Part shown: positions 1 to 10,200 of the stretch, piece by piece
How the letters are laid out: each line of letters begins with the position of its first letter
Position numbering within the stretch: the first letter of the stretch is position 1
Origin: Algibacter sp. L3A6
Lineage (GTDB): Bacteria; Bacteroidota; Bacteroidia; Flavobacteriales; Flavobacteriaceae
DNA length: 64,000 bases
Assembly (NCBI RefSeq): GCF_009796825.1
Contig: NZ_CP047030.1
Location: forward strand, 3,718,501 to 3,782,500
Direction of reading: 5' to 3'
Position numbers and translations under genes: made by a program
The notes under the pieces: model-generated
What the model was told of the DNA's origin: nothing
Database searches by the model: none
What the model saw: the letters and a program-made list of their open reading frames with translations, nothing else

Positions 1-389
1 CCTCTTTTTGTTGTGTTAACTTTATTATGTTAAATACAAAACAATTCATAAACTTAATCAAATATAGGATTAAGCTATTTTAAAGAATTTATACTGGATT
101 AATTCTTTAAAATAATATGTAAAATAGATAATAACATTGTTAGTATTAATCTTTTGTTACTTTCTTTTTTTCCTTGATGAAAAAAGAAACAAAAAAATCA
201 AGACTTACACATAATTTTGGAAACAATTACGGTTCGTTTCTCTATATTTTAGGATAGATTCGAAGTTTTTAATACTATTTTTAGAGATATTTTATAATTT
301 AAAGCTTAAGAATATATATTACTAGCTCCCTAAAATATTACGTTCCTCTCTCCTATTGTTTTGCCAAAATTATATTAGGTCGTTAAAAT
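1..389. other. Intergenic, AT-rich, downstream of the ABC-3C operon
   Basis: I see no gene in these 389 bases. The left neighbour lies outside the window. The only structure I can point to is the A/T-rich imperfect hairpin listed separately at about 152-197. Confidence 0.6.
152..197. terminator. AT-rich imperfect hairpin, possible terminator
   Basis: A T-rich stretch reading TTTTGTTACTTTC is followed about 15 bases later by its near complement GAAACAAAA, making a long weak stem around CCTTGATG. It lies about 190 bp beyond the stop of the minus-strand ABC-3C operon and could end that transcript or one entering from the left. The stem is almost all A-T, so the call is weak. Confidence 0.35.
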
Positions 390-3300
390 TCAGTTCTTTA
401 ATTTTCCAAAGGTTTCAAATTCTATAAATGTTGATTTAAACAACTCAGAAGGAATTTTCTTTTGCAATAAAAGGTGAAAATTTTCTTCGTGAGTTGAAAC
501 AATCAACTGTTTATTTAACGATAATGTTATTCCTCTAAATAAATCAATAAATGATAAAATATTTATACTATCCATTGATTGAATTGGATCATCAATAAAT
601 ATACAATCTACAGAATGACCTGTTTTAGTATTCTTAGTTTTCAACGCTCGAGCTAAGAAAATACTTAAACTTAATATGTTTATTTGAGCCGTGCTAAAGT
701 ATAATGAAGGGACTGATTTTACTAACTTCCCGTTCTCATCAATAGAGATTGAATAAATCTGTAGTCTAGGTTTTTCTTTAGAAAAATCACATTCAAATTC
801 AATATCTTTATAATCAGGGTGAGGATCAATTTTTCTATAAATAGCATTAATTAAAGGTGTATAGAAATAGGCTTCAATTGAAGTTTTTAGGTGTGTTTTT
901 AGATTGTTTTTTTCATTATTCAATACTCTTTCTCCCTTTATTAGTTCTTTTAGACTTTTATTGATTTGATCGATTTGATCTTGTACTTTTTTAGATTCTG
1001 TAGCTTTTATACAAGCATCATTTAAAATGCTAACTATTTTATATTTTTGAATTATTGTTTCAGTTTGTTTTTCTAACTTCTTTTGATCATCTATTAAATT
1101 GGCAAATACTATTTCAATTTGAGACTTATCTTTATCATTTAATATTAAGTCAAATTCTGATTGAATATAGTTTTCATAGCTTTCATAAATTCTCAATGTT
1201 AAGTTTTTAACATTATTAACTTCTTCAGCTTTCTTAATGTATTCACCCTTCGATAATGTATAATTAGATAATTTTATCTTTAAGTCATCTAATAATTTAA
1301 TTAGATTTTCATTATTACTTTTTAAACGAATAATGTCTAGCTGCTTATTAGATATGTCTTCGATTAATATAGATTTTTCAAAAACATTAGAATTTAACTC
1401 ATTATTAAAGTATTCTTTAATTTCCTTATAATCACTGGAAGATTGATATTTTAAAATTTCACGTTCAGAAATTTCTATTTTTTCTTTAATTGATTTAATA
1501 AATGCTTCTTTCTCTGTAAAAGACGTTTCTTTTTCTTTCATTTGATTAGATAACTCTAATCCCTCCTTTTCAATTGTTTTTAGATCATTTTCTATTTTGG
1601 TTGCCAATTCATCAAATGATTTTAAATTACCTAATAATAAATTAAGATCGTTTAAAACCGTTTGATTCTTTTTCAATTTTTCTAAATTATTATTTTTTTC
1701 AGAATTTAGTTTTTCTATTTTATTTAGTGTGTTTTTATACTCTAAAGAATACGGTTCTTTGACACTAAAAATATTTTTTTTAATATCTTCTTTATGTATA
1801 GCCAAACCAAGTATTAGATTTTTAACTTCTAATTCTTTAATGTTTTTTTCTTTTAAATATTCTTGTACTTGATTACCTAATAATTTATTAGATAAAATAT
1901 TCTTAGATAATTCTTCAAATGAAGAATAATTATAGTTACATAAAGGACAATCTGTTTCTTTTGATTTATTTATTAATTCTAATCCTGAATTCACAAACTC
2001 ACTCAGTTCCTTATTTAAATGAGTTTGATTATCAATTTTTAATTGAATTTCTTGAATTTCTTTTTTTAATTTTTCTAGTTTCTTTTCCTTAAGAATATAG
2101 CTCGTGATTAAGTCTTTATATTCTTTAAATAATTTAAATTCTGATAAAATTTCAACGTCCTTATTAATCTTATTTTCATAATAACCAAAATCATCTAAAG
2201 TTATTTTTAAATCATTCTTTTTCTTTTCTTCTGAATCAATTGATTTTGATAAATTTTCAAGAGTTTTTTGAGCATTTGAAACAATCTGAGAAGTTAATTC
2301 AAATTCCTTTTGTTGAGTTGGAATATTATTAAGTTTAGACCTATTATTCTCTTGTAAGGTTTTTATTTTATCAAATTTTGTTAATGTCTCTTTTTTATCT
2401 TTTTCAGTCTTAAGTTTATCATGTTCTGACTTAAGTAATGTATCCTTATAATCTGCAAGATTATTATTTAAACTGTCTATCTCTTTTTGTATTTTTAGAA
2501 ATGATTCAAACTGTCTTTCAATTTTTAGAGCTCTCTCTAATCTATTTTGCTTAATTTTTAAATCTTCATCAGTATCACTAGACTTGTTAGTAAGTTTTTC
2601 TTTTTCTTCAAACCATTTTACTACTTGGTTTAATTCTTTTAACTGGGCATCTAATTTCTTAATTTTATTTTTATTTTCAAGATAGAATAACACACCTCCT
2701 TTTAATTTACCATCTTCAGATTCTTCTCCATCCCTAGCTAAACTTATTGTTTCAATACGTAATTTAGCTTTGATTAATTCATCTTCTAATGAAGACAATC
2801 TCACATCAATATCTGTAGATAAATTATCATAATAAGTCTGATTAAATGTTTTTTGGTCAATTAATTTTAAGTTTTCATCTTCTTTGTTAAGTGAACTAAT
2901 TACTTCATTAATTTCATCAAATTTTTTAAATTCTTGTTCAAAATCAATCTCACCTTGTAGCTTCTCTTGTTCTAACTCTTTTTTACCAGTTAAATCTTTC
3001 CTTTCTTCTTTTATAAATTTTAATAAATGGATAATCTTTTTATATGCAGAATCATTTTTTGCTAAATCATTGTCTATTGTAAGGAATTTAGCATATCTAT
3101 CTTCCGCTTTTTCTTCTTTTAGAAAAGTATCTATTAAATCTTGGGTTAATATCTGGTCTTTAAAATATTTATTGTAAGCCTCCGCTTTGTAGTTATATTT
3201 TTTACGTAAATTTATTACGTTTTCAAAGGATTCTTCACTTGTTTCAATTATAACTTTTCCATTTTTAGAATTCTTATTTAATAATAATGGTGCTTCATTG

Positions 3301-3521
3301 TCTTTCCTTACTTTATCAAAATCAACCATTTTATCAAAGCGTTGAATTTTCTGGGTAATGCCCCATTCAACAGCATCATAAAAAGATGTTTTCCCAAAAC
3401 CATTTGGAGCGTATATTGAAGCAAAATTCATTATCTCTCCATCTTTCGTGAAATCAAAAGTTGAATTTTCTTCTTTTTCAAATGCTCTGAAACCTGTAAT
3501 TTTAACACTTTTTATTTTCAT
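390..3521 (-). CDS. Rad50/SbcC-like ABC ATPase of an ABC-3C conflict system
   Basis: This 1043-residue protein has the plan of an SMC/Rad50-type ABC ATPase. The N-terminal half of the ATPase carries a Walker A motif APNGFGKTS at residues 38-46. Long coiled coils follow (about 160-510 and 540-900), meeting at a Rad50-style zinc hook CPLC at 525-528. The C-terminal half holds an ABC signature-like STAQINILSLS at about 943-953, Walker B CIFIDDP at about 973-979 and a D-loop SMD. It should dimerise through ATP and bridge or sense nucleic acid. It is the last gene of a four-gene minus-strand operon and overlaps the preceding stop by 4 bp (ATGA), so translation is probably coupled. In ABC-three-component systems this subunit is the predicted sensor/motor. 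It could also be called a generic AAA_23 repair ATPase, but the protease and MBL neighbours argue for conflict. The family call is firm and the role is inferred. Confidence 0.85.
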   Translation of the reverse strand: MKIKSVKITGFRAFEKEENSTFDFTKDGEIMNFASIYAPNGFGKTSFYDAVEWGITQKIQRFDKMVDFDKVRKDNEAPLLLNKNSKNGKVIIETSEESFENVINLRKKYNYKAEAYNKYFKDQILTQDLIDTFLKEEKAEDRYAKFLTIDNDLAKNDSAYKKIIHLLKFIKEERKDLTGKKELEQEKLQGEIDFEQEFKKFDEINEVISSLNKEDENLKLIDQKTFNQTYYDNLSTDIDVRLSSLEDELIKAKLRIETISLARDGEESEDGKLKGGVLFYLENKNKIKKLDAQLKELNQVVKWFEEKEKLTNKSSDTDEDLKIKQNRLERALKIERQFESFLKIQKEIDSLNNNLADYKDTLLKSEHDKLKTEKDKKETLTKFDKIKTLQENNRSKLNNIPTQQKEFELTSQIVSNAQKTLENLSKSIDSEEKKKNDLKITLDDFGYYENKINKDVEILSEFKLFKEYKDLITSYILKEKKLEKLKKEIQEIQLKIDNQTHLNKELSEFVNSGLELINKSKETDCPLCNYNYSSFEELSKNILSNKLLGNQVQEYLKEKNIKELEVKNLILGLAIHKEDIKKNIFSVKEPYSLEYKNTLNKIEKLNSEKNNNLEKLKKNQTVLNDLNLLLGNLKSFDELATKIENDLKTIEKEGLELSNQMKEKETSFTEKEAFIKSIKEKIEISEREILKYQSSSDYKEIKEYFNNELNSNVFEKSILIEDISNKQLDIIRLKSNNENLIKLLDDLKIKLSNYTLSKGEYIKKAEEVNNVKNLTLRIYESYENYIQSEFDLILNDKDKSQIEIVFANLIDDQKKLEKQTETIIQKYKIVSILNDACIKATESKKVQDQIDQINKSLKELIKGERVLNNEKNNLKTHLKTSIEAYFYTPLINAIYRKIDPHPDYKDIEFECDFSKEKPRLQIYSISIDENGKLVKSVPSLYFSTAQINILSLSIFLARALKTKNTKTGHSVDCIFIDDPIQSMDSINILSFIDLFRGITLSLNKQLIVSTHEENFHLLLQKKIPSELFKSTFIEFETFGKLKN

Positions 3522-4057
3522 AATGCATTTATTTTCTGAACGATTTCTTTTTGAACTTCCCTAGCAGCACCAATTACTTTTTCTTTTTTGGTAAGTAAAT
3601 TCCATAGTTCTATATTTTTAGGAATATATTCTGAGATTGATACTTGATCAGTAGCATCTACAATTTCTTTCAGGTCAGTGTTTGTAATATGTTTTATAAT
3701 TAAACGATTCGCGACATCATCATTAAATTCATTGCCATAAGAATCCTCAACAATTTTTCTACTTGAAAATTTATCATTTTCAATTTGTGCTTTAAGTTCT
3801 TTTGGAATACTTTCGTTTAATAAATAAACAATATAAAAATTCCATCGATCAAACTCACTACTTGACATATATTCAGCGTTTTGATAATTTAAAGCTATCA
3901 TTTTGGAAAACCTTTTCCATTCATTTTTTATGATGTTTACGTTAGCTTCAATAAAAAATATGTTTAATTGAAAACGATCCTCATTTTTATAATGATATGT
4001 TCTACAATTTTCAATATCAAAGTCAGGGTTGTTTATTTTAATTTGTGAAAAAGTCAT
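3518..4057 (-). CDS. ABC-3C middle-component-like protein
   Basis: This 179-residue, cytosolic-looking protein has no signal peptide and no motif I can name. It lies between a trypsin-like protein with a long C-terminal module and a Rad50-like ATPase. It overlaps the former by 20 bp and the latter by 4 bp. In the ABC-three-component systems described from comparative genomics, a small middle component of this size occupies exactly this slot and is thought to link the ATPase to the effector-bearing subunit. The sequence is mixed alpha/beta with many aromatic residues in the first half (for example RWNFYIVYLL near residues 71-80). The assignment rests on position and size, not on a recognised domain. 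A profile search against the ABC-3C middle-component families would settle it. Confidence 0.6.
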   Translation of the reverse strand: MTFSQIKINNPDFDIENCRTYHYKNEDRFQLNIFFIEANVNIIKNEWKRFSKMIALNYQNAEYMSSSEFDRWNFYIVYLLNESIPKELKAQIENDKFSSRKIVEDSYGNEFNDDVANRLIIKHITNTDLKEIVDATDQVSISEYIPKNIELWNLLTKKEKVIGAAREVQKEIVQKINAL

Positions 4058-5345
4058 ATACCAGTCGTTTTATTTCAGTTAAAATATTTTCAAATTGATC
4101 GTGCTCAAATTTATCTAATAATTCGTCGTTTATATTTATACAATCTAATTCTATAGCTTTGAGATGAATGATCTCTTTAATTTTACTACGCATAAGAATT
4201 CTATCTATTGTTTCATAATCATCAACATTTGCAATATTTGTTGGAACTTTAGAAGTAGACATCCTTCTTGTTCTTGCTGTTGTAGGGAGTTTTTTTGTTC
4301 CAACTAATATTTGACATTGATCATCAATATCATCGGAAGCATACAATAAAATATCTTCGTATAAACCATAAATATCCTTATCAGAGTCAGAATAAATAAA
4401 CTTTCGTTTTTTATTCATTTCCAATAATAACTCTTCATTAAAATCACTTTCTTCAAGTAAGCTAATTATCAAAGCATACTCTAGAAAATAAACCCAAAAC
4501 TGTTTGCTTTTTAATCCCGAATTAGAAATAGATAATTTATTTATATAGTTACTCTTATATATATCTTTTAAATCACATTTAACTTCTCGAAATTGTTTCC
4601 ATAAAGCAATTTGTAATTTAGGTTTTAAAGTGGGTACAGTTTGGTCAAAAGTTGTAATTATTTTTTTTAATTCATCAATATTAGATAAGAAATTTGGCAA
4701 TAATTTTGGTAAATCATTTTCAATTATAATTTCATCAAACCTTTTAATTGGTACAATTTGTATTTCACCATTACAAGGTCCATTTGGTGTTTTACTTTGA
4801 ATACCTGCTAACAATAAGCTGTCTTCATTTATTTTTATAATTCCTCCTCCTGAAAAACCACTAATTTGTTCATGATCTAAATGATTAACAACTAACCTTA
4901 AGGATATTAAACTATCATTATAACTGTTTAAATCACTTATTAATTGTTTGTCATATTTATCATTTGCTTTACGCTTGCTTTCAGGATATCCTGTTAAATT
5001 ATAACCATTAAAGCCTGTTGTTTTTTCATCTATAAAAATTTGATTTAAGCCCAGGTTTTCATTTAAGATTAAAATAGCGGCATCGACATTTTCATCAGAA
5101 TGTTCAAAATAATTTTCGTTATTTATAATTTCAATTTCATTAGGCTCGTTCTGATTATCTGAAAAAGAGCAATTAATATTCTTTTTTAATTCTTTTGTGT
5201 CCGGTCCACTATCATTGGGAATAACTTTATGAAAAATATGTTTCGCTGAAAGTATATAAGTTTTAGTTTCATCTAATGGTTGAAATAAAACCCCACTACC
5301 TTCACCTAAAATGACAGTATATCTTTTTAAATCGTTTTCATCCAT
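4038..5345 (-). CDS. Trypsin-like serine protease fused to an ABC-3C C-terminal-type module
   Basis: Residues 1 to about 200 form a trypsin-like (S1/HtrA-fold) protease. The catalytic His is H36 in LSAKHIF, the Asp is D88 in VDAAILIL, and the nucleophile is S165 in GFSGGG, so the triad looks intact. There is no signal peptide or PDZ domain, so it acts in the cytosol, unlike DegP. Residues about 215-435 are a helical module of no familiar family. In ABC-3C systems a conserved C-terminal domain follows a variable N-terminal effector, and trypsin-like peptidases are among the known effectors. The start codon overlaps the MBL gene stop by one base (TAATG), and the 3' end overlaps the middle component by 20 bp. 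The likely job is proteolysis of a target or partner once the ATPase senses a threat; the substrate is unknown. Confidence 0.8.
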   Translation of the reverse strand: MDENDLKRYTVILGEGSGVLFQPLDETKTYILSAKHIFHKVIPNDSGPDTKELKKNINCSFSDNQNEPNEIEIINNENYFEHSDENVDAAILILNENLGLNQIFIDEKTTGFNGYNLTGYPESKRKANDKYDKQLISDLNSYNDSLISLRLVVNHLDHEQISGFSGGGIIKINEDSLLLAGIQSKTPNGPCNGEIQIVPIKRFDEIIIENDLPKLLPNFLSNIDELKKIITTFDQTVPTLKPKLQIALWKQFREVKCDLKDIYKSNYINKLSISNSGLKSKQFWVYFLEYALIISLLEESDFNEELLLEMNKKRKFIYSDSDKDIYGLYEDILLYASDDIDDQCQILVGTKKLPTTARTRRMSTSKVPTNIANVDDYETIDRILMRSKIKEIIHLKAIELDCININDELLDKFEHDQFENILTEIKRLVYDFFTN

Positions 5346-6397
5346 TAAAAATCATTTTGCATTTTAGATTTAAAAGAAGGGTAATCTATCCAATCTTGCT
5401 CAGAAAAAATGTCATCCTTTAAATTATAATTGAAATATATAAAAGCATCAGGATTGTTATTGATAATTCTTGCAATAGTTCTTTTATTTGGTAGTCCGTG
5501 TTTAGTCGCATTTGAACTTATTATGTATTTATCAGTTCTTACAATTTCTAATAATTCCTTGCTTGTGTTGTATTTACTCCCGTGATGAGACACTTTCATA
5601 AATTCAGCATTTAATACATTATTTTTATTGTAGCCAAAATTATTCAAGCCTTCTACAACTACTGATGGGTGAGCGTCACCTAAGAAAAGATAGCTTTTAC
5701 CTTTGTTTTCCATTATTAAAGCGATAGAGCTTCCATTGGCAACCCTTGTCTCTTCTTTGAATTTAAAACCAGGTTTATTTTCTTCATCAATAAATTCTTT
5801 TAAAGAAGTTTGAAAATCAAATTCACCACCACTTGTGAAATAATCTTTTTGTTTTTTATACAATTTCAAAAGTTTATCTAATTTCTCTTTGTTTGGAGAC
5901 AAAATTTTGAATTGTAAGCCAAATATATCAAATTCTCCGCCTTGTTCAATAATTTTCCCTTCCCATAAATTATTGTCTCGAAGATACTTTTCAAATTTGA
6001 TTCCTTGTTTAGGACTTGTGTGAAAATCATCTGCTCCATCAATTATTTCAATATCCAATTCTTTATTTTCATCACTTTCAAACTTCTTTGCTATTTCTTT
6101 TCCTGAATTAAACCAGACTTTTTTTATTAGTTTTGAAGCTTCTTTATCTTTATTCATCCACCTCAAAACACCTCCAATATGGTCGTCATCAAAATGGGTT
6201 AAAATAAGAAGGTCTATGAATTGCTTATCTTTTTTAATTTGTTCAATTAAACTAAATAATTCACCTTTCACATTTGATGTACTCTTATAAGTATCACCAA
6301 CACCTCCATCAATTAATATGTTTTTGTGAGTTCCATTATCCTTGAAGGAAATCCATATTGAATCACCATTAAAAGCTTTTAAAAATTTGATTTTCAT
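5345..6397 (-). CDS. ComEC/Rec2-like MBL-fold metallo-hydrolase of the ABC-3C operon
   Basis: This 350-residue soluble metallo-beta-lactamase-fold protein resembles the hydrolase domain of ComEC. The metal ligands are visible: HFDDDH at 68-73 (HxDxDH class), D241-A-H243 in the LFLGDAH strand, and a VSHHGS motif around H271-H272. There is no membrane segment or signal peptide. It is the first gene of the operon and its stop codon overlaps the start of the protease gene. MBL proteins of this kind are commonly nucleases or phosphodiesterases, so it could destroy nucleic acid or a signal nucleotide, or regulate the protease beside it. The fold is certain from motifs; the substrate is not. ATG at 6397 is chosen because the next upstream region is AT-rich and non-coding. 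Confidence 0.85.
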   Translation of the reverse strand: MKIKFLKAFNGDSIWISFKDNGTHKNILIDGGVGDTYKSTSNVKGELFSLIEQIKKDKQFIDLLILTHFDDDHIGGVLRWMNKDKEASKLIKKVWFNSGKEIAKKFESDENKELDIEIIDGADDFHTSPKQGIKFEKYLRDNNLWEGKIIEQGGEFDIFGLQFKILSPNKEKLDKLLKLYKKQKDYFTSGGEFDFQTSLKEFIDEENKPGFKFKEETRVANGSSIALIMENKGKSYLFLGDAHPSVVVEGLNNFGYNKNNVLNAEFMKVSHHGSKYNTSKELLEIVRTDKYIISSNATKHGLPNKRTIARIINNNPDAFIYFNYNLKDDIFSEQDWIDYPSFKSKMQNDF

Positions 6398-7297
6398 ACA
6401 TACAATGAATAGATTAAAAAGTATTCTGTTTTTAAATATGAGAAATACTTTTTTAGTTTAATGTTATTAGTTGAATTAAAAAATATGTTATTTTAAGGAG
6501 GCAATGACAATTCTGTATATTCTTAACGATTTAAGCTATAAATATACATAATTACAATTGTTATCTTCTTTTGAGTTTACATTATTTAATTAGTTTTGTA
6601 AGTTTTTATTTCATCTATAATTTGCATACTATAACTAATTGTCTAAAACAAGAACAAATATGACTATCATATCTTTCTTTTAATTAGGTTTTAAATGTTG
6701 AAAATATTCAGGCAATACTTTTTTAAATAATAAAATGTAAAAGTAAAGAAGAGTGTTTACAACTTTTTATGGTATCCCGTAATATTTGATAATTACAAGT
6801 ATTTAACCATTTCATACACATTTCACTACTCTCCTATCGTCGTTTCGTAAAAAGCGTATTCCATTACATTTTTTAAAGAAACTTTTAGAAAGAAAAAAAT
6901 AAAGGAAATTTGAGAGGTTTAAAGCTTTTTACCCAAGCAAAGTAACATAACGCAGAACATTATAATACAAATATATTATATGCTTAAAACAGTGAATAGA
7001 ACTTTTTCTGTTCTATTTTACATAAATGCAGATATAGCGCCTTTAGGTCTATATCGTCTGCATTTATGTAACAGCCGTCTTACAGTCATAGTTTGATTAA
7101 TATTGATAAGCTTAACGTAAAAAAGTATTCTATAAGAAATATTTGTTTTCATAAGAATAATTTGAACTTGCGTCATTATTTTACACACAATTACCCAACA
7201 CTTGCCAATGCAAAAATAAAAGCTAACCTTTTTGCAATTATTAAAAATTGCGTATTCGATAAAATGTACTTAATAAAAAATTGCACAAGCTAATTGA
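6398..7297. other. 900-bp gene-poor stretch with an attC-like hairpin
   Basis: This AT-rich stretch has no convincing gene. A 66-codon reading frame at 7093-7293 has no start context, no homology I recognise and a composition like random AT-rich DNA, so it is not called. The notable structure is the bulged hairpin at 7018-7071. The region separates the defence operon from the T9SS-secreted protein and may be a worn insertion boundary. Confidence 0.5.
7018..7071. repeat. Long bulged inverted repeat (attC-like shape)
   Basis: A 15-bp arm at 7018-7032 is exactly complementary to 7057-7071 (TTACATAAATGCAGA and its reverse complement). Inside it, TATAG at 7033-7037 pairs with CTATA at 7049-7053, leaving three unpaired bases (TCG) on the 3' side only. 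The loop contains CCTTTAGG, which can itself pair. A near-perfect hairpin with a few extrahelical bases on one strand resembles integron attC sites, but I do not see a clear GTTRRRY/RYYYAAC core, and no integrase is in the window. It could also be a transposon end or a REP-type element. Confidence 0.5.
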
Positions 7298-10200
7298 TTA
7301 ATTTTTCACAAAGCGCAATACTGTTTCCATTTGGCTTTGATCCATTAATTTTATAAAATATATCCCTTGCGATAATTTTCTTATATCTATACTTTCTATG
7401 CCTTTATTATCACTGTTTTCTAAACACAATTTTCCCGCAGTATTGTATATCTTAAATTGTAATATCAACCCTTCATATTGTATAGATATTTTGCTATTAG
7501 ATGGCGAAGGAAATAAACGTATGTTTTGGATGGATTCTTCAGTAATACTTAAGGCCTGTTCAATAAAAGTTGTTGATACTGTATTCGTTATAATAGGCTG
7601 ATTAAAATCAAAAAATATGCTTGCTTGACCTAAAATAATATCTCCAACATTAACTTCTTTTTCAGGTTTTATCCTAAAGACTACAAAACCTTTACTCTCT
7701 TCTTCGTTGTCATCTTTATAATTTAAATTGATTTCTTCAAACAAAAAAGTAATTTTATTATCTTTTAATGAAGTAAATAAGCCTTCATGACTAGATGTGA
7801 GGATTTGAAATGTCTTTCTGTCTAGTTTTTCATCTATTATGTCCTCTATCCTCACATTGATTGCAGAAGCTGTACCAATATTTTGAAAATTAATTATATA
7901 ATGCAAGTATTTATCGGCCTGTTCAATAAAAACTTCATTACCTTCTAATACAGTTTTATCATTTGGGTCATAAGAACCTATTATAGTTTGTTGAAGCTCA
8001 AATGTATTGTTATCGAGGTCAAAATCTTCAAATGAGATTCCTGTACTTGCAGTTAGAGTTAGGATATCACCATTGTTTACTGTTGGAGGTGTAAAAATGT
8101 TAAAATTGACAGTAATACTTTTTTGTTCAAATGGCAATAAATCTTGAAAACCCCATGTTAATAGACCTGTACTTTGCGAGTCTTCATAGACAGATGCATT
8201 TATATAACTAAGCTGGGAATTTTCATATTCTAGTATGATAGAACCTTCTTCAATAGATGTTCCAAGATTCTCATAAATCAATTCATAACTAATATCAAAC
8301 CCTGCCCTTGCTTCCTTTAGTGGAATCAATGTTACAGCAATATCTCTTGCGATTTGCTTTTCGGTTAAACAAAAATCAACAGTTTCGTCTCGTATAAGGT
8401 TTTCAAAATTGGAGGTATATTCTTGCGGAAATATTTCAAAATATTCGTCATTTACAAATGCTGTAGTTGTAAAACTTCCTTCTTCTACATAAAGCACATA
8501 TACCCCTGCATCATCGGTTATAGTAGAATATGATGTTAAGTCATTACTGGTATAAACTAACGTATTCTTGACATGAATATCATCAACATCGCAACCGTTA
8601 TCATTAATATCGTATAAAATTTGACCAGTTATTGTATTGAACTCATCTCCGCATAAAGCTATTATTTCTTCAGAACTATTGCATCCTTGTGAATTATTCT
8701 CAATTATATATTCTGCATTACTTGTTAGGTAATTACATACATTAATTGTCTCACAGAGAGACAAATTTATATTGTTTTTTATAGTTAATTTTGTTATTGA
8801 CTCGTTATGAATATTTTGAATGCCAGATAGACTTTCGAGACTACCGTTTTCGGTTATTATTAACTCTCCGTTAATTGAATTCAGAGCTTTGAAGCCCTCT
8901 AAAGTAAGTAGTGAATCATTAGCGTCGATGGATAATTTAGCGTCTACTTTATTCAGTTTGGAAAGTGTATTTACGGATTCTAGTTTAATATTATTATTAA
9001 GATTAAAATTTCCCTCTATAAATTCCAAATTGTCAAGACCTACTAAATTTTCAAGATTCTCATTATTTGTTATTGATAACGAACCACCAATTGAGTCTAA
9101 TCCTTCTAATCCTTCTAAATTTAATAAAGAACTATTGGTGTTAATAACCAATCCATTAACTGCATTGAGATTAGAAAGTGCATTTAAAGTTTCTAAACTC
9201 AAGTTATAACTAATACTGAGGCTGTTTACTGATGTTAAATTTTTAAGACCTTCTATATGCACCAAGGAATCATTTCCAATAATGCTCATTATATTTAGGG
9301 TGGTTATCTTTTCTAAACCATCTATATTGATTAATTTATCATTACCAGCAACGGTAAATATTTCTCCTACATACTCTAAATTTTGAAGCGTGTTTAATTG
9401 AGTTAATTCATTGTTATACGCTATATATAAATCATTTCCAACCGTTTTTAACGAATTTAAACCTCTTAGGGTTTGCAAATTGTCGTTATATTTTATTTCA
9501 AAAGGCATTGCTCCAAGCGGACTAACTTCTTCTAATGCTTCTAAGCCTTGCAAGTCTATCAGAGATTTGTTTAGATAAATAATAAACTCTCCTCCTATAC
9601 TCTTAAGATTATTTAACCCCATTAAATTCACTAGGGCATCATTAAATTTAATAATTACATCTCCATTAATACTCGTAAGTCCTTCTAATCCGGTAAGGTC
9701 AATTAAATGGTTAGAATTAAAAATATTTAATTTTTCGACATGCTCAATCTTACAACCATTTAGGTTTACTAAAGCATTTTGATGAATTTCTAATTCACCT
9801 TCTACACGCTTTAAATTATCCAATCCTTCTAAGTTTAGCATTGCCGTATTAAAGGCTATTCTAAAACGCCCCGCAATCCGTTCTAAATTTTCTAATCCAT
9901 TTAAATTCAATAAAAACTCACTAGATTCAATGCTTAAATAACCATTAACCCTTTTTAAATTACGCAATCCATATAAATTTAGAAGACCATTATCACTAAT
10001 TACAGCACTACCATCAATTGTGTGAACAGAATCTAAACCTTCTAGACTCGTTAAAGAATCATTTCTTGAAATTAAAAATGCGTTATTGTATGGGTTAGAT
10101 TCTATAACGTTTAAGCTACTTAAGGCTTCAATACTATTTAACTTATTATTTAAAGTTATAAATAATCCATGTACCGAATTTAAAACGGATAAGCCATCTA

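Noticed and set aside
348..6837. CTCTCCTAT occurs on both sides of the ABC-3C operon (348-356 and 6829-6837), as if flanking direct repeats.
   Set aside because: Only nine bases agree and the flanking sequence does not; matches of this length between two non-coding stretches are expected by chance.
7018..7071. Calling the hairpin a definite integron attC site.
   Set aside because: The conserved core boxes do not match the attC consensus well and there is no integrase or cassette array in the window.
7093..7293. 66-codon open frame on the plus strand.
   Set aside because: No start context, no recognisable protein features, and composition like AT-rich non-coding DNA with many Asn, Lys and Ile.
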